From Paenarthrobacter sp. PH39-S1 (GTDB lineage: Bacteria; Actinomycetota; Actinomycetes; Actinomycetales; Micrococcaceae): a stretch of DNA of 64,000 nucleotides. The notes below the pieces were generated by a model. That model did no database searches and had not been told where the DNA came from. It worked only from the letters and a program-made list of their open reading frames with translations. Both the position numbers and the translations under genes were made by a program. The stretch spans positions 39,886-103,885 of the forward strand of contig NZ_JASISR010000011.1 of the NCBI RefSeq assembly GCF_030063245.1. Direction: 5' to 3'. Numbering within the stretch: position 1 is the stretch's first letter; every line of letters starts with the position of its first letter. Of this stretch, positions 7,505 to 17,871 are shown in pieces.

Positions 7505-7621
7505 CTCACGTGCACTAACTCAGTGCCCCCGGGCGCACTAACACGGGCCGCCGGCCCGGATGACACCGGGCCGGCGGGCACTGACAGCCAACTGAACCAG
7601 CCAACCTGAAAGATCACTCTG

Positions 7622-8365
7622 ATGCGCATCCTGATCGCCAACGTGAACACGACCCGGTCCATGACCGATTCCATCGCCAACCAAGCCCGTGCCGTGGCGG
7701 CGCCGGGCACCGAAATCATCGGGCTGACGCCGCGGTTCGGAGCGGACTCCTGCGAGGGGAACTTCGAAAGCTACCTGGCCGCCGTCGCCGTGATGGACAA
7801 GATCCTTGCTTATCCGGAGCCTTTTGACGCCGTCATCCAGGCCGGGTACGGCGAGCACGGGCGCGAAGGGCTGCAGGAGCTGCTGGACGTGCCGGTGGTG
7901 GACATCACCGAAGCGGCGGCGAGCACCGCCATGTTCCTGGGGCACAAGTACTCCGTGGTGACCACCTTGGATCGGACGGTCCCGCTCATCGAGGACCGGT
8001 TGAAACTGGCCGGACTGGACGCACGCTGTGCCTCCGTCCGGGCCAGCGGACTTGCGGTGCTGGAACTCGAGGAAGACCCCGCGCGGGCCGTGGCTGCGAT
8101 CATCGACCAGGCCGAACGCGCGGTAACGCAGGACAAGGCAGAAGTTATCGTCCTCGGCTGCGGCGGCATGGCGGGCCTCGACGAACAGATCCGCACCCGG
8201 CTGGGCGTCCCGGTGGTGGACGGCGTAGCCTCCGCAGTGACCATCGCAGAATCCTTGGTCCGGATGGGACTTTCCACCTCAAAGGTGCGCACCTACGCCA
8301 CACCACGCCCGAAGAAGGTCATTGGCTGGCCCCTTGAACTGCGTCTCGACGACGCCACCGTCTGA
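7622..8365 (+). CDS. Asp/Glu racemase superfamily protein (hydantoin/allantoin racemase-like)
   Basis: This 247-residue protein aligns over its full length with hydantoin racemases (HyuA/HyuE) and the allantoin racemase HpxA: RILIANVNTTRSMTDSI at the start, DVPVVDITEAAAS and KYSVVTTLDRTVPLIEDRL in the middle, and EVIVLGCGGMAGL near residue 180. The second catalytic cysteine (Cys180) is present. At the place of the first, where the family usually has ACFGDPG, this protein has AGYGEHG, with Gly75 instead of Cys. It may therefore use one-base chemistry, or another residue, or do a different reaction. Its position after the NCS1 permease suggests it acts on the imported ureide. Confidence 0.82.
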   Translation: MRILIANVNTTRSMTDSIANQARAVAAPGTEIIGLTPRFGADSCEGNFESYLAAVAVMDKILAYPEPFDAVIQAGYGEHGREGLQELLDVPVVDITEAAASTAMFLGHKYSVVTTLDRTVPLIEDRLKLAGLDARCASVRASGLAVLELEEDPARAVAAIIDQAERAVTQDKAEVIVLGCGGMAGLDEQIRTRLGVPVVDGVASAVTIAESLVRMGLSTSKVRTYATPRPKKVIGWPLELRLDDATV

Positions 8366-8494
8366 TTCGGCTTCCGCGGCGCGTGACTCGGCACCCGCCG
8401 CGCGTGACTCGGGTTCCGCCGGCGACCTTCCACCATCAGGCGCGCAGGAGGGACAGCATCGCGGTGGTGGCCGAATGATACGGATGCGGTTTCG
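8366..8494. other. Intergenic stretch with a short direct repeat
   Basis: After the racemase stop, the 13-base sequence GCGCGTGACTCGG occurs twice in quick succession (about 8379-8412). No gene is seen. Confidence 0.4.
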
Positions 8495-8523
8495 TTGACT
8501 AACCCGAGGGAAAGTCCTAGCAT
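8495..8523 (+). promoter_or_regulatory. Promoter of the HpcH/CitE-like gene
   Basis: TTGACT (8495-8500) and TAGCAT (8518-8523) are 17 bases apart. The putative IclR-type operator at 8547-8561 follows just downstream of the expected transcription start. Confidence 0.55.
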
Positions 8524-8546
8524 TATTTCACTGGACAATATTTTCT

Positions 8547-8561
8547 TTTCACGATACGAAA
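8547..8561. promoter_or_regulatory. Putative IclR-type operator, copy 3
   Basis: TTTC-ACGATAC-GAAA, the most symmetrical copy except for the one at 47498. It lies between the promoter and the ribosome-binding site of the CitE-like gene, a repressing position. Confidence 0.55.
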
Positions 8562-8580
8562 TCAACGAAGGAGGCACCTC

Positions 8581-9492
8581 GTGATGCACAGCGCCACCAT
8601 CAGCAGGGAACCACTGCGCGCCGAATCCTCAAGCGAGCCGGCGCAGGCTAAGGCAGTGCGGTCCAAGACCGTAGAGCCCGACGTCGCCCGCTCGTGGCTG
8701 CTGGTGCCGGCCACCCGCCCCGAAGCCTTCGGAGAGGCCGCAGCCTCGGCCGCCGACGCCATCGTGCTGGACATAGAGGACGCCGTTGATCCGGGTAAAA
8801 AACCTGAGGCCAGGGAGGCCGTCAACCGCTGGCTGCACGACGGCGGCAGGGCGTGGGTGCGCGTCAATGACGCGACCTCGGACTTCTGGGCCGACGATCT
8901 GGCGGCCCTCCGGGATGCGCCCGGTCTGCTGGGCGTGATGCTCGCGAAAACCGAATCGCCGGAACAGGTCTCGACCACCTTTGACCGGCTCGGCGGCAAG
9001 CACCGGATAGTCGCCCTGGTCGAATCCGCCTGCGGCATCGAGGAGGCAACCCACATCGCGAGAGCCCACGGCGCCTTCCGGCTGGCGTTCGGCAGCGGCG
9101 ACTTCCGGCGCGATACCGGCATGAGTGCGGACCGGGAGGCCATGGCTTACCCGCGGGCAAAACTGGTGGTGGCCAGCCGTGCAGGGAACCTTCCCGGTCC
9201 CATCGACGGCCCGACCGTTGGCACCAGTCATCCGATCCTGCGGGAGCAGTCGGGCATTACCGTGATGATGGGAATGACCGGCAAGCTGTGCCTGTCCACA
9301 GATCAGACGCCAGTGGTGAACGAGGTCATCAGCCCTACCCCGACGGACATGGCCTGGGCCTGCGACTTCCTTGCCGATTTCGAAGCCCGCGGCGGGATTA
9401 TCCGGGACGGCAGCGATCTGCCCCGGATAGGCCGCGCCCGCAAGATTCTCACCCTGGCAACGGCGCTCGGCCTTGCTCCGGCGCTTCCGTAA
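8581..9492 (+). CDS. HpcH/HpaI aldolase / citrate lyase beta subunit-like protein
   Basis: This 303-residue protein of the CitE-like TIM-barrel family contains SWLLVPATRPE, VLDIEDAVDPGKK (acidic Mg site), WVRVND, ALVESACGIEEA and LAFGSGDFRRDTGM. These residues bind Mg2+ and a CoA thioester or keto acid in malyl-CoA, citramalyl-CoA or citryl-CoA lyases. No citrate lyase alpha or acyl carrier subunit is nearby, so it is not part of citrate lyase. In this context it could cleave or hydrolyse malyl-CoA or another glyoxylate adduct (inference). The start is GTG 8581 behind AGGAGG at 8570. An N-terminal tail of about 35 residues precedes the barrel. Confidence 0.8.
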   Translation: MMHSATISREPLRAESSSEPAQAKAVRSKTVEPDVARSWLLVPATRPEAFGEAAASAADAIVLDIEDAVDPGKKPEAREAVNRWLHDGGRAWVRVNDATSDFWADDLAALRDAPGLLGVMLAKTESPEQVSTTFDRLGGKHRIVALVESACGIEEATHIARAHGAFRLAFGSGDFRRDTGMSADREAMAYPRAKLVVASRAGNLPGPIDGPTVGTSHPILREQSGITVMMGMTGKLCLSTDQTPVVNEVISPTPTDMAWACDFLADFEARGGIIRDGSDLPRIGRARKILTLATALGLAPALP

Positions 9493-9600
9493 TCCGGCCC
9501 GGTCCGCCGACCCGGCCAAGCCGACGGCTGAAGTCCGCGGAGAGATTTTGCCGCCAAAAACCGATAACCCAACCCTTCAGAAGAAAATTAAGGACCCACC

Positions 9601-10071
9601 ATGTCGTCACAACTCAAGCCCGGAACAACTGCGCCCGGCTTCAGCCTCCAGGATGCCTCCGGCAGCACCGTTTCCCTCTCCGATTTCAGCGGCCGCAACG
9701 TTGTGGTGTATTTCTATCCCAAGGCCGCGACGCCGGGGTGCACCACCGAGGCCTGCGACTTCCGCGACAGCCTCGGCTCGCTGAAGAAGGGCGGCTACGA
9801 GGTGGTCGGGATCTCCCCCGACTCACCCGAAGAGTTGAGCAGTTTTATCGAGGACCAGGGCCTGACCTTTCCGCTGCTGTCCGACGACGGCGCGCAGGTA
9901 GCGCGCGAATGGGGCGCCTGGGGGGCTAAAACCGTGGGCGGCAAGGAAACGGAGGGTGTGCTGCGCTCCACCTTCGTGCTGGACAGCGAGGGCCGCGTGA
10001 CCCACGCAGCCTACAGTGTTGCGCCAACCGGTCACGTCGCGCAGCTGCGGGAGACCCTCGGCGTGAGCTGA
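9601..10071 (+). CDS. bcp: Thioredoxin-dependent thiol peroxidase (peroxiredoxin Bcp/PrxQ type)
   Basis: This 156-residue peroxiredoxin reduces hydrogen and organic peroxides in the cytoplasm, with thioredoxin as reductant. The active-site region reads FYPKAATPGCTTEACDFRD. Cys47 is the peroxidatic residue and Cys52 the resolving one, five residues later as in the PrxQ type. The rest (VVGISPDSPEELSSF, FPLLSDDGAQVAREWGAWG, LRSTFVLDSEGRV) is canonical and the length is normal. It sits 108 bases after the CitE-like gene and may be read from the same promoter or its own. Confidence 0.93.
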   Translation: MSSQLKPGTTAPGFSLQDASGSTVSLSDFSGRNVVVYFYPKAATPGCTTEACDFRDSLGSLKKGGYEVVGISPDSPEELSSFIEDQGLTFPLLSDDGAQVAREWGAWGAKTVGGKETEGVLRSTFVLDSEGRVTHAAYSVAPTGHVAQLRETLGVS

Positions 10072-10223
10072 CCCCATCCACGACAGGCCCCGACCCGGAC
10101 GCTCCGGGCCTGGGCTTTGGCGCGCCCGAAACCTGCGGCTTCCGGCTGCGGGGCGGGGGCCTTGGCGCGCCGCCGCGTCCGGTCCTCTGGACAAAACTTT
10201 CCCGAGAATTTTTCGTCGCGGGC

Positions 10224-10289
10224 TTGACAGCATCGATGTGACACGGTTCACTATTACATATGCTGAAATAACAGTTCCACGATGCGAGA
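10224..10289 (+). promoter_or_regulatory. Promoter region of the urate operon with IclR-type operator, copy 4
   Basis: A perfect -35 hexamer TTGACA is at 10224-10229. The -10 box is less clear (within 10247-10256). TTCC-ACGATGC-GAGA (10275-10289) matches the shared operator motif and is nearly identical in its core to the copy at 5616. The start codon of uraD is 60 bases further on. Confidence 0.5.
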
Positions 10290-10348
10290 TTTATTTTCGT
10301 ATAGCCCTACACCGTGGATGCCAGCATTTTTAGTACGAGGTACAAGCA

Positions 10349-10861
10349 ATGTTGCTTGAACAAATGACCCTTGAGCGATTCAATCAGTTAGAGCCCTCCG
10401 AAGCAGTCGCCGTCCTCCGCCCCTGTATTGACGTATCGCGTTGGATCGACGAGATCGCCCAGGCCCGGCCTTTTACCAGCATCGAAGCCTTGCTGGACTG
10501 CGCCGGCAAGGCAGCCAATCCGTTCGCAGACGCGGAAATCGATTCGGCGCTCTCCCACCATCCCCGGATCGGGGAACGCGCAGCCGGCAGCAATGCCGAG
10601 GCTGCCCTGTCTCGTTCCGAACAGGCAGCTCTCGGCCCCACCGATGCACAGGTGGCGGCAGAGCTCGTGGCGGGAAACCGGGCATATGAGGAAAAATTCG
10701 GCCGGGTCTTCCTGATCCGCGCCGCAGGCCGGAGTTCCCGCGAAATCCTGGCCGCCCTCAACGAGCGTCTGCAGAACACTCCCGAAACCGAGAATCCCAT
10801 CGTTGCCCAGCAGCTGCGCGAAATCGCCCTGTTGCGGCTCAAAGGAGGAGTAACCGCGTGA
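10349..10861 (+). CDS. uraD: OHCU decarboxylase
   Basis: This 170-residue enzyme converts 2-oxo-4-hydroxy-4-carboxy-5-ureidoimidazoline (OHCU) to S-allantoin, the last step of urate oxidation. The signature HHPRIGER (residues 70-77) carries the catalytic His, and LSRSEQAAL near residue 92 provides the conserved Ser-Glu-Gln substrate contacts. FRVFLIRAAGRSS-like and ILAALNERLQN segments complete the all-helical fold. It is the first gene of uraD-uraH-urate oxidase-permease and overlaps uraH by 4 bases (GTGA), so all are surely translated together. Confidence 0.93.
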   Translation: MLLEQMTLERFNQLEPSEAVAVLRPCIDVSRWIDEIAQARPFTSIEALLDCAGKAANPFADAEIDSALSHHPRIGERAAGSNAEAALSRSEQAALGPTDAQVAAELVAGNRAYEEKFGRVFLIRAAGRSSREILAALNERLQNTPETENPIVAQQLREIALLRLKGGVTA

Positions 10862-11199
10862 GCGTCTCCCATGTGACCACCCACATTCTGGATACCGCAG
10901 CCGGCACGCCGGCCGCAGGTGTCGCCGTCGAGCTTTATGCCCGCGACGGTGACGCTTGGTCCACGATTGCGACGGGCAAAACAGATGCCGACGGGCGGGT
11001 GAAAGACCTTGGGCCCGAGCGGCTTGCCTCCGGAGATTACCGGCTGCACTTTGCCACCGGGGCCTACTTCGCCGGCATCAACACGGACACCTTCTTCCCG
11101 GAGGTTGTGCTGACATTCACCGTCGCCCAGAGCGAGGCGCACTACCACGTGCCGCTGCTGCTCAGTCCATTCGCCTACTCAACGTACAGAGGAAACTAA
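10858..11199 (+). CDS. uraH: 5-hydroxyisourate hydrolase (transthyretin-like)
   Basis: This 113-residue protein hydrolyses 5-hydroxyisourate, the product of urate oxidase, to OHCU. It has the transthyretin-related signature: SHVTTHILDTAAGTPAAGV at the start, with the active-site His, the RLHFATGAYF strand, and the ending YHVPLLLSPFAYSTYRGN. The family's C-terminal tetrapeptide is usually YRGS; here the final residue is Asn. The GTG start overlaps the uraD stop. The order decarboxylase, hydrolase, oxidase is the reverse of the pathway. Confidence 0.94.
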   Translation: MSVSHVTTHILDTAAGTPAAGVAVELYARDGDAWSTIATGKTDADGRVKDLGPERLASGDYRLHFATGAYFAGINTDTFFPEVVLTFTVAQSEAHYHVPLLLSPFAYSTYRGN

Positions 11200-11201
11200 T
11201 C

Positions 11202-12101
11202 ATGAGCAGCAACAACATCATTCTCGGCGCCAACCAGTTCGGCAAAGCCGAGGTCCGCGTGGTCAAGGTCACCCGCGACACGGACCGCCACCAGATCGAG
11301 GACCTCAACGTCACCTCCGAGCTGCGCGGCGACTTCGAGGCAGCCCACCTGGAAGGCGACAACGCGCATGTCGTCCCGACGGATACGCAGAAGAACACCG
11401 TCTACGCCTTTGCCCGTGAAGGCGTCGGCTCGCCGGAGAAGTTCCTGCTCCGCTTGGCCGAGCACTTCACCTCCGGCTTCGAGTGGGTGGACGGCGGCCG
11501 GTGGGCGGCAGAGTCCTATTCCTGGGACCGCATCGTGGCCGATGGGTCACCGCACAACCACGCGTTCGTCAAGAACGGAACGGAAACCCGGACCGCCGTC
11601 GTCGTCAAGGACGGCAACGATGTCCAGGTCGTGGGCGGCCTCAAGGGCCTGACGGTCCTAAAGACCACTCAGTCCGGCTTCGAGGGCTTCCCGGTGGACA
11701 AATACACCACCCTGCCTGAGACAAGTGAACGGATCTTGTCGACCGAGGTCGCAGCCCGGTGGCGTTACAACACCACCGACGTTGACTTCAACAAGTCCTA
11801 CGACGACGTCAAGGCCCTGCTGCTGGAAGGGTTTACGGAGAACTACTCCACAGCCCTGCAGAACACCCTGTACGGAATGGGCAAGAAGGTCCTCGAGGCC
11901 CACCCGGAAATCGATGAGATCAAATTCTCCATGCCGAACAAGCACCACTTCCTCGTGGATCTGTCCCCCTTCGGGTTGGACAATCCGAACGAGGTCTTCT
12001 TCGCCGCTGACCGTCCGTACGGTCTGATCGAAGCAACGGTCCTGCGTGAAGACGCATCCGACGCCGGCCGGGCTTGGGAAGGCATCGCCGGCTTCTGCTA
12101 G
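11202..12101 (+). CDS. uox: Urate oxidase (cofactor-free uricase)
   Basis: This 299-residue enzyme oxidises urate with O2 to 5-hydroxyisourate and H2O2 without a cofactor. Family marks are RVVKVTRD near residue 20 (active-site Lys), VVPTDTQKNTVYAFAR around 58-73 (catalytic Thr of the Thr-Lys dyad), QSGFEGF, and MPNKHHFLVDLSPFG near 245. As expected in bacteria it lacks a peroxisomal SKL tail; it ends in GFC. The start at ATG 11202 is 2 bases after the uraH stop, with AGAGGAAA upstream. The H2O2 formed here may explain the peroxiredoxin gene 1.1 kb upstream (inference). Confidence 0.95.
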   Translation: MSSNNIILGANQFGKAEVRVVKVTRDTDRHQIEDLNVTSELRGDFEAAHLEGDNAHVVPTDTQKNTVYAFAREGVGSPEKFLLRLAEHFTSGFEWVDGGRWAAESYSWDRIVADGSPHNHAFVKNGTETRTAVVVKDGNDVQVVGGLKGLTVLKTTQSGFEGFPVDKYTTLPETSERILSTEVAARWRYNTTDVDFNKSYDDVKALLLEGFTENYSTALQNTLYGMGKKVLEAHPEIDEIKFSMPNKHHFLVDLSPFGLDNPNEVFFAADRPYGLIEATVLREDASDAGRAWEGIAGFC

Positions 12102-12107
12102 AACGCC

Positions 12108-12137
12108 CCCGGGGACGGGCAGCCGCCCGTCCCCGGG
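12108..12137 (+). terminator. Strong intra-operon hairpin after urate oxidase
   Basis: CCCGGGGACGGGC (12108-12120), loop AGCC, GCCCGTCCCCGGG (12125-12137): a perfect 13-bp stem 7 bases after the stop codon. There is no T-run, so it could be a weak terminator or an mRNA-stabilising end that lowers expression of the permease behind it. Confidence 0.55.
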
Positions 12138-12199
12138 CACTCTTGACCGGACACTTTTGCGCGGCCAATCCGCCGGAGGAAGTAACAACCGGACAGCTT

Positions 12200-12246
12200 C
12201 ATGACCAAAGCTTTTCATGCCCAACACATGACCAAAATTTTTCATG
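12200..12246. repeat. Two tandem 20-base near-palindromes before the NCS2 permease
   Basis: CATGACCAAAGCTTTTCATG (12200-12219) and CATGACCAAAATTTTTCATG (12227-12246) differ at 2 positions and repeat with a 27-base period. Each has CATGA/TCATG ends. If translation starts at 12201 they encode a repeated peptide (MTKAFH, MTKIFH); if it starts at 12285 they are untranslated leader DNA. Confidence 0.5.
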
Positions 12247-12284
12247 ACGGCACTACTTCATTGCCGGGACGGAGATACAGCAAA

Positions 12285-13775
12285 ATGTCTAAATCAACCA
12301 GAGTACGCCGCTCGCGGCCCGCGAGCACCGACAGGCCCGAAGACGAGCGGATGTCCATAGGGGCCAGCTTCGGCTACGGCCTCCAGCACGTTCTGACCAT
12401 GTACGGCGGCATCATCGCCGTTCCGCTGATCGTCGGCCAAGCGGCCGGAATGAACACCGCGGATGTCGGCCTGCTGATTGCCGCCTGCCTTTTCATGGGC
12501 GGCCTCGCCACGTTGCTGCAGACTGTGGGTGTGCCGTTCTTCGGCTCCCAGCTGCCGCTGGTCCAAGGCGTATCGTTTGCCGGCGTTGCGACCATGGTGG
12601 CAATCGTCAAGGGCGGTGGCGGCATCCAATCCGTCTTCGGCGCCGTCATTGTCTCCTCCGTGATCGGGTTCCTGATCACCCCCATCTTTTCCAAGATCAT
12701 AAAGTTCTTCCCGCCCGTGGTGACCGGGACCGTGATCACCGTCATCGGGCTGTCCCTGATGCCCGTCGCGGCCAATTGGGCCATGGGGGGCAACGCCAAA
12801 GCCCCGGACTACGGCAGCGTCGCAAATATTGGGCTGGCAGCCCTGACCCTGGCCATCGTCCTGCTGCTCAGCAAGCTTGGCAGCAGCACCATTTCGCGCC
12901 TCTCGATCCTGCTGGCCATTGTGATCGGCACGCTGGTGGCTGTACCCCTCGGGATGGCCAACTTCTCCAAAGTCGGCGTCGGCGAGATCGCCGCGTTCCC
13001 CGTACCGTTCCACCTGGGCTTGCCCACGTTCAACATTGCCGCCATCATCTCCATGTTCATCGTTGTTTTGGTCATCATGGTGGAGACCTCAGCGGATATC
13101 CTGGCGGTCGGCGAAATCGTCGGCACGAAGGTTGATGCCAAACGGCTCGGCAACGGCCTGCGGGCGGATATGGCCGCCAGTGCCGTGGCCCCCATCTTCG
13201 GCTCTTTCACGCAAAGCGCCTTTGCCCAGAATGTGGGTCTGGTGGCCGTCACGGGCATCAAGAGCCGGTTTGTGGTTGCCGCCGGCGGCGTCATCCTGGT
13301 GATCCTGGGTCTGTTGCCCGTGATGGGACGCGTGGTGGCCGCCGTGCCGACGTCGGTCCTGGGCGGGGCGGGCATCGTCCTGTTCGGTACGGTTGCCGCC
13401 AGCGGTATCCGTACGCTCTCCACGGTCAGCTACAAAAACAACATGAACCTGATCATCGTGGCGACTGCCATTGGTGCGGGGATCATTCCTATCGCGGCCC
13501 CGACGTTCTACAACAAGTTCCCCGACTGGTTCGCGACCATCTTCCACTCGGGCATCAGTTCTGCAGCCATCATGGCGATCCTGCTGAACCTGCTGTTCAA
13601 TCACCTCAAAGCCGGCAACTCGGAGAACCCATCCGTTTTCGCCGCCGCTGCGGACCGTTTGGTGCCTGCGGAGGTGGTGGAAGCTCTGGAGCACGGCGAC
13701 CACTGGGAAGACGGCAAACTCATTGATGCTTCCGGCTCCGAGGTGCCGATCCGCCGGGTCGAATCCGGGCACTAG
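12285..13775 (+). CDS. NCS2-family urate/xanthine permease
   Basis: Counted from ATG 12285 (MSKSTRVRR) this is a 496-residue membrane protein with about 14 hydrophobic segments. NCS2/UraA-fold marks include FGYGLQHVLTMYGGIIAVPL in helix 1, PFFGSQLPLVQGVSFAGV in the first half-helix region, and VETSADILAVGEI and GSFTQSAFAQNVGLVAVTGI around the substrate site; the Q-N-x-G core is typical of urate and xanthine carriers. Its place after urate oxidase points to urate or xanthine uptake by proton symport. An in-frame ATG at 12201 would add 28 residues of repeated sequence. I prefer 12285, since the homologous part begins soon after it. Confidence 0.9.
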   Translation: MSKSTRVRRSRPASTDRPEDERMSIGASFGYGLQHVLTMYGGIIAVPLIVGQAAGMNTADVGLLIAACLFMGGLATLLQTVGVPFFGSQLPLVQGVSFAGVATMVAIVKGGGGIQSVFGAVIVSSVIGFLITPIFSKIIKFFPPVVTGTVITVIGLSLMPVAANWAMGGNAKAPDYGSVANIGLAALTLAIVLLLSKLGSSTISRLSILLAIVIGTLVAVPLGMANFSKVGVGEIAAFPVPFHLGLPTFNIAAIISMFIVVLVIMVETSADILAVGEIVGTKVDAKRLGNGLRADMAASAVAPIFGSFTQSAFAQNVGLVAVTGIKSRFVVAAGGVILVILGLLPVMGRVVAAVPTSVLGGAGIVLFGTVAASGIRTLSTVSYKNNMNLIIVATAIGAGIIPIAAPTFYNKFPDWFATIFHSGISSAAIMAILLNLLFNHLKAGNSENPSVFAAAADRLVPAEVVEALEHGDHWEDGKLIDASGSEVPIRRVESGH

Positions 13776-13782
13776 ATTCACG

Positions 13783-13840
13783 TCGACTGTGCAGCAGGTG
13801 ACCGAACGGGGTCTCCTTCACTCATCTGCTGCACAGTCGA
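13783..13840. terminator. Inverted repeat after the urate operon
   Basis: TCGACTGTGCAGCAGGTGA (13783-13801) pairs with 13822-13840 with one mismatch in 19, around a 20-base loop. It begins 8 bases after the permease stop and lies between convergent genes. It has no T-run; it may be a bidirectional terminator or a repeat element. Confidence 0.55.
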
Positions 13841-13946
13841 TGCGTTGGGTACACCGGATCCGCAGCCGGCACAACGCTGCCGTCAGCAGCCCTGTCGGGA
13901 AGCGGACGGCAGCGTTTTGCCGGCTGTTTCCATTGACTGCATCTGA
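13841..13946. other. Short spacer between convergent genes
   Basis: About 100 bases with no recognisable feature beyond the inverted repeat that precedes it. Confidence 0.4.
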
Positions 13947-14783
13947 TCAGCCCCGGCCTATGAACGGCATGCCAGCAGCCGTGATCAGCACGGATCCAAC
14001 GCTGACCGACGGCGGCATATCCACCATCATCAGCACCGCCCGGGCCGCTTCGGCCACCGGGAACGTGGGCTCCACCAGGCGCCGGCCGTCCGCCTGCAGG
14101 GCACCCGTGCCAACGCCGAGGGTTGACATGATGTCCGTCGCGGTGTTGCCGATGTCGATCTGCCCGCAGGTGATGCCGAATTCGCGCCCGTCCAGTTCGA
14201 TGGACTTGGTCAGCCCCGTCATGGCATGTTTGGTCACCGTATAGGCTGCAGACCGGGGCCGCGGCGAATGCGCGGAGATCGAGCCGTTGTTGATGATCCT
14301 TCCGCCCTGCGGCTGTTGCGCCTTCATGGCCCGTACTGCGGCCGCGGCGCAAAGCATGGATCCGGTCAGGTTCACGGACACGGTACTTTCCCAGTCCCGC
14401 AGGGAGATCTCGTCCACCGACCCGGCTGGACCAAAAATGCCCGCGTTGTTGAACAGCACATCCACCCGTCCGAATTCCCGCACACCGCGGTCAAAGAGTG
14501 CTTCGACCTCGTCCGGCAGGGTCACGTCGGTTTGCTGTATCAGTGCGGCGGCATGACCGTCGGCGGTGTCGTGGAGTTCCTGCTCCCTCCGACCGGCCAG
14601 GACCAGCCGATATCCGGAGCGCAGCAGCAGTCGTGCCACGGCCCGGCCGATCCCCGAGCCGGCGCCGGTCACGACGGCGACCCTGCCGCCGTCGTTCTTC
14701 CCGCCGACGCACCCGCTGCCCGGGTCGCCGTCCGACATACTCCCCGCGTCATTCCTCGAGTCGCTGCTTAGTCCGCTGCTCAC
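13947..14783 (-). CDS. Short-chain dehydrogenase/reductase
   Basis: A classical SDR of 278 residues. The NAD(P) motif is [14 protein letters not shown] (residues 38-51), followed by [10 protein letters not shown], a catalytic Ser in the [12 protein letters not shown] segment, and the catalytic pair in AYTVTKHAM. The first 34 residues are Ser/Gly/Asp-rich and unlike the family; starting at Met16 (MSDGDPGSG) would shorten them. The arginine after the glycine-rich loop ([11 protein letters not shown]) suggests NADP(H) preference. It is divergent from aceE, with 168 bases between them carrying an IclR-type site. The substrate is unknown. Confidence 0.87.
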   Translation of the reverse strand: MSSGLSSDSRNDAGSMSDGDPGSGCVGGKNDGGRVAVVTGAGSGIGRAVARLLLRSGYRLVLAGRREQELHDTADGHAAALIQQTDVTLPDEVEALFDRGVREFGRVDVLFNNAGIFGPAGSVDEISLRDWESTVSVNLTGSMLCAAAAVRAMKAQQPQGGRIINNGSISAHSPRPRSAAYTVTKHAMTGLTKSIELDGREFGITCGQIDIGNTATDIMSTLGVGTGALQADGRRLVEPTFPVAEAARAVLMMVDMPPSVSVGSVLITAAGMPFIGRG

Positions 14784-14831
14784 GGGATCTCCATTTCAAC
14801 ATTTAACCGACATGCCACCGGGCGAGGGGTA

Positions 14832-14860
14832 TTGACCGCTCCCGCAGACACCTGTATTCT
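14832..14860 (+). promoter_or_regulatory. Promoter of aceE
   Basis: TTGACC (14832-14837) and TATTCT (14855-14860) have a 17-base spacer. The expected start of transcription (about 14867) lies just before the putative operator at 14879. Confidence 0.6.
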
Positions 14861-14878
14861 CATTCTACAATATTTGTT

Positions 14879-14893
14879 TCTCATAATACGGAA
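14879..14893. promoter_or_regulatory. Putative IclR-type operator, copy 5
   Basis: TCTC-ATAATAC-GGAA, embedded in TTTCTCATAATACGGAAAAT. Its core AATACGGAA resembles the copy before the malic enzyme gene (AATACGAAA at 38982). The downstream position fits repression of aceE. Confidence 0.5.
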
Positions 14894-14951
14894 AATATGA
14901 CGTACCGGTCGAATCTCCGGGAGAAACGCTTTCAACGACGAAAGGTCTGAC

Positions 14952-17693
<2,742 letters not shown>

Positions 17694-17764
17694 CGCCGCG
17701 CCGGCGCCCCACTAAAGACGGGGTTTCGCCGTCGTCCCGGCGGCAGGACCTGCCACCGGGAGTG

Positions 17765-17803
17765 CACAGAAAAGCCGGCCCGTGACGGACCGGCTTTTCT
17801 GTG
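17765..17803. terminator. Bidirectional terminator-like hairpin
   Basis: CACAGAAAAGCCGGCCC (17765-17781), loop GTGAC, GGACCGGCTTTTCTGTG (17787-17803): 17-bp stem with one mismatch. The CTTTTCTGTG end provides a T-rich tail in both directions, between the convergent aceE and reductase genes. Confidence 0.8.
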
Positions 17804-17871
17804 CGGATCTGACCCGGCAGGACGAAAGGGTCCACGTGCACACCGGCTCCGTGAACAGATCCGAAGCCTTG

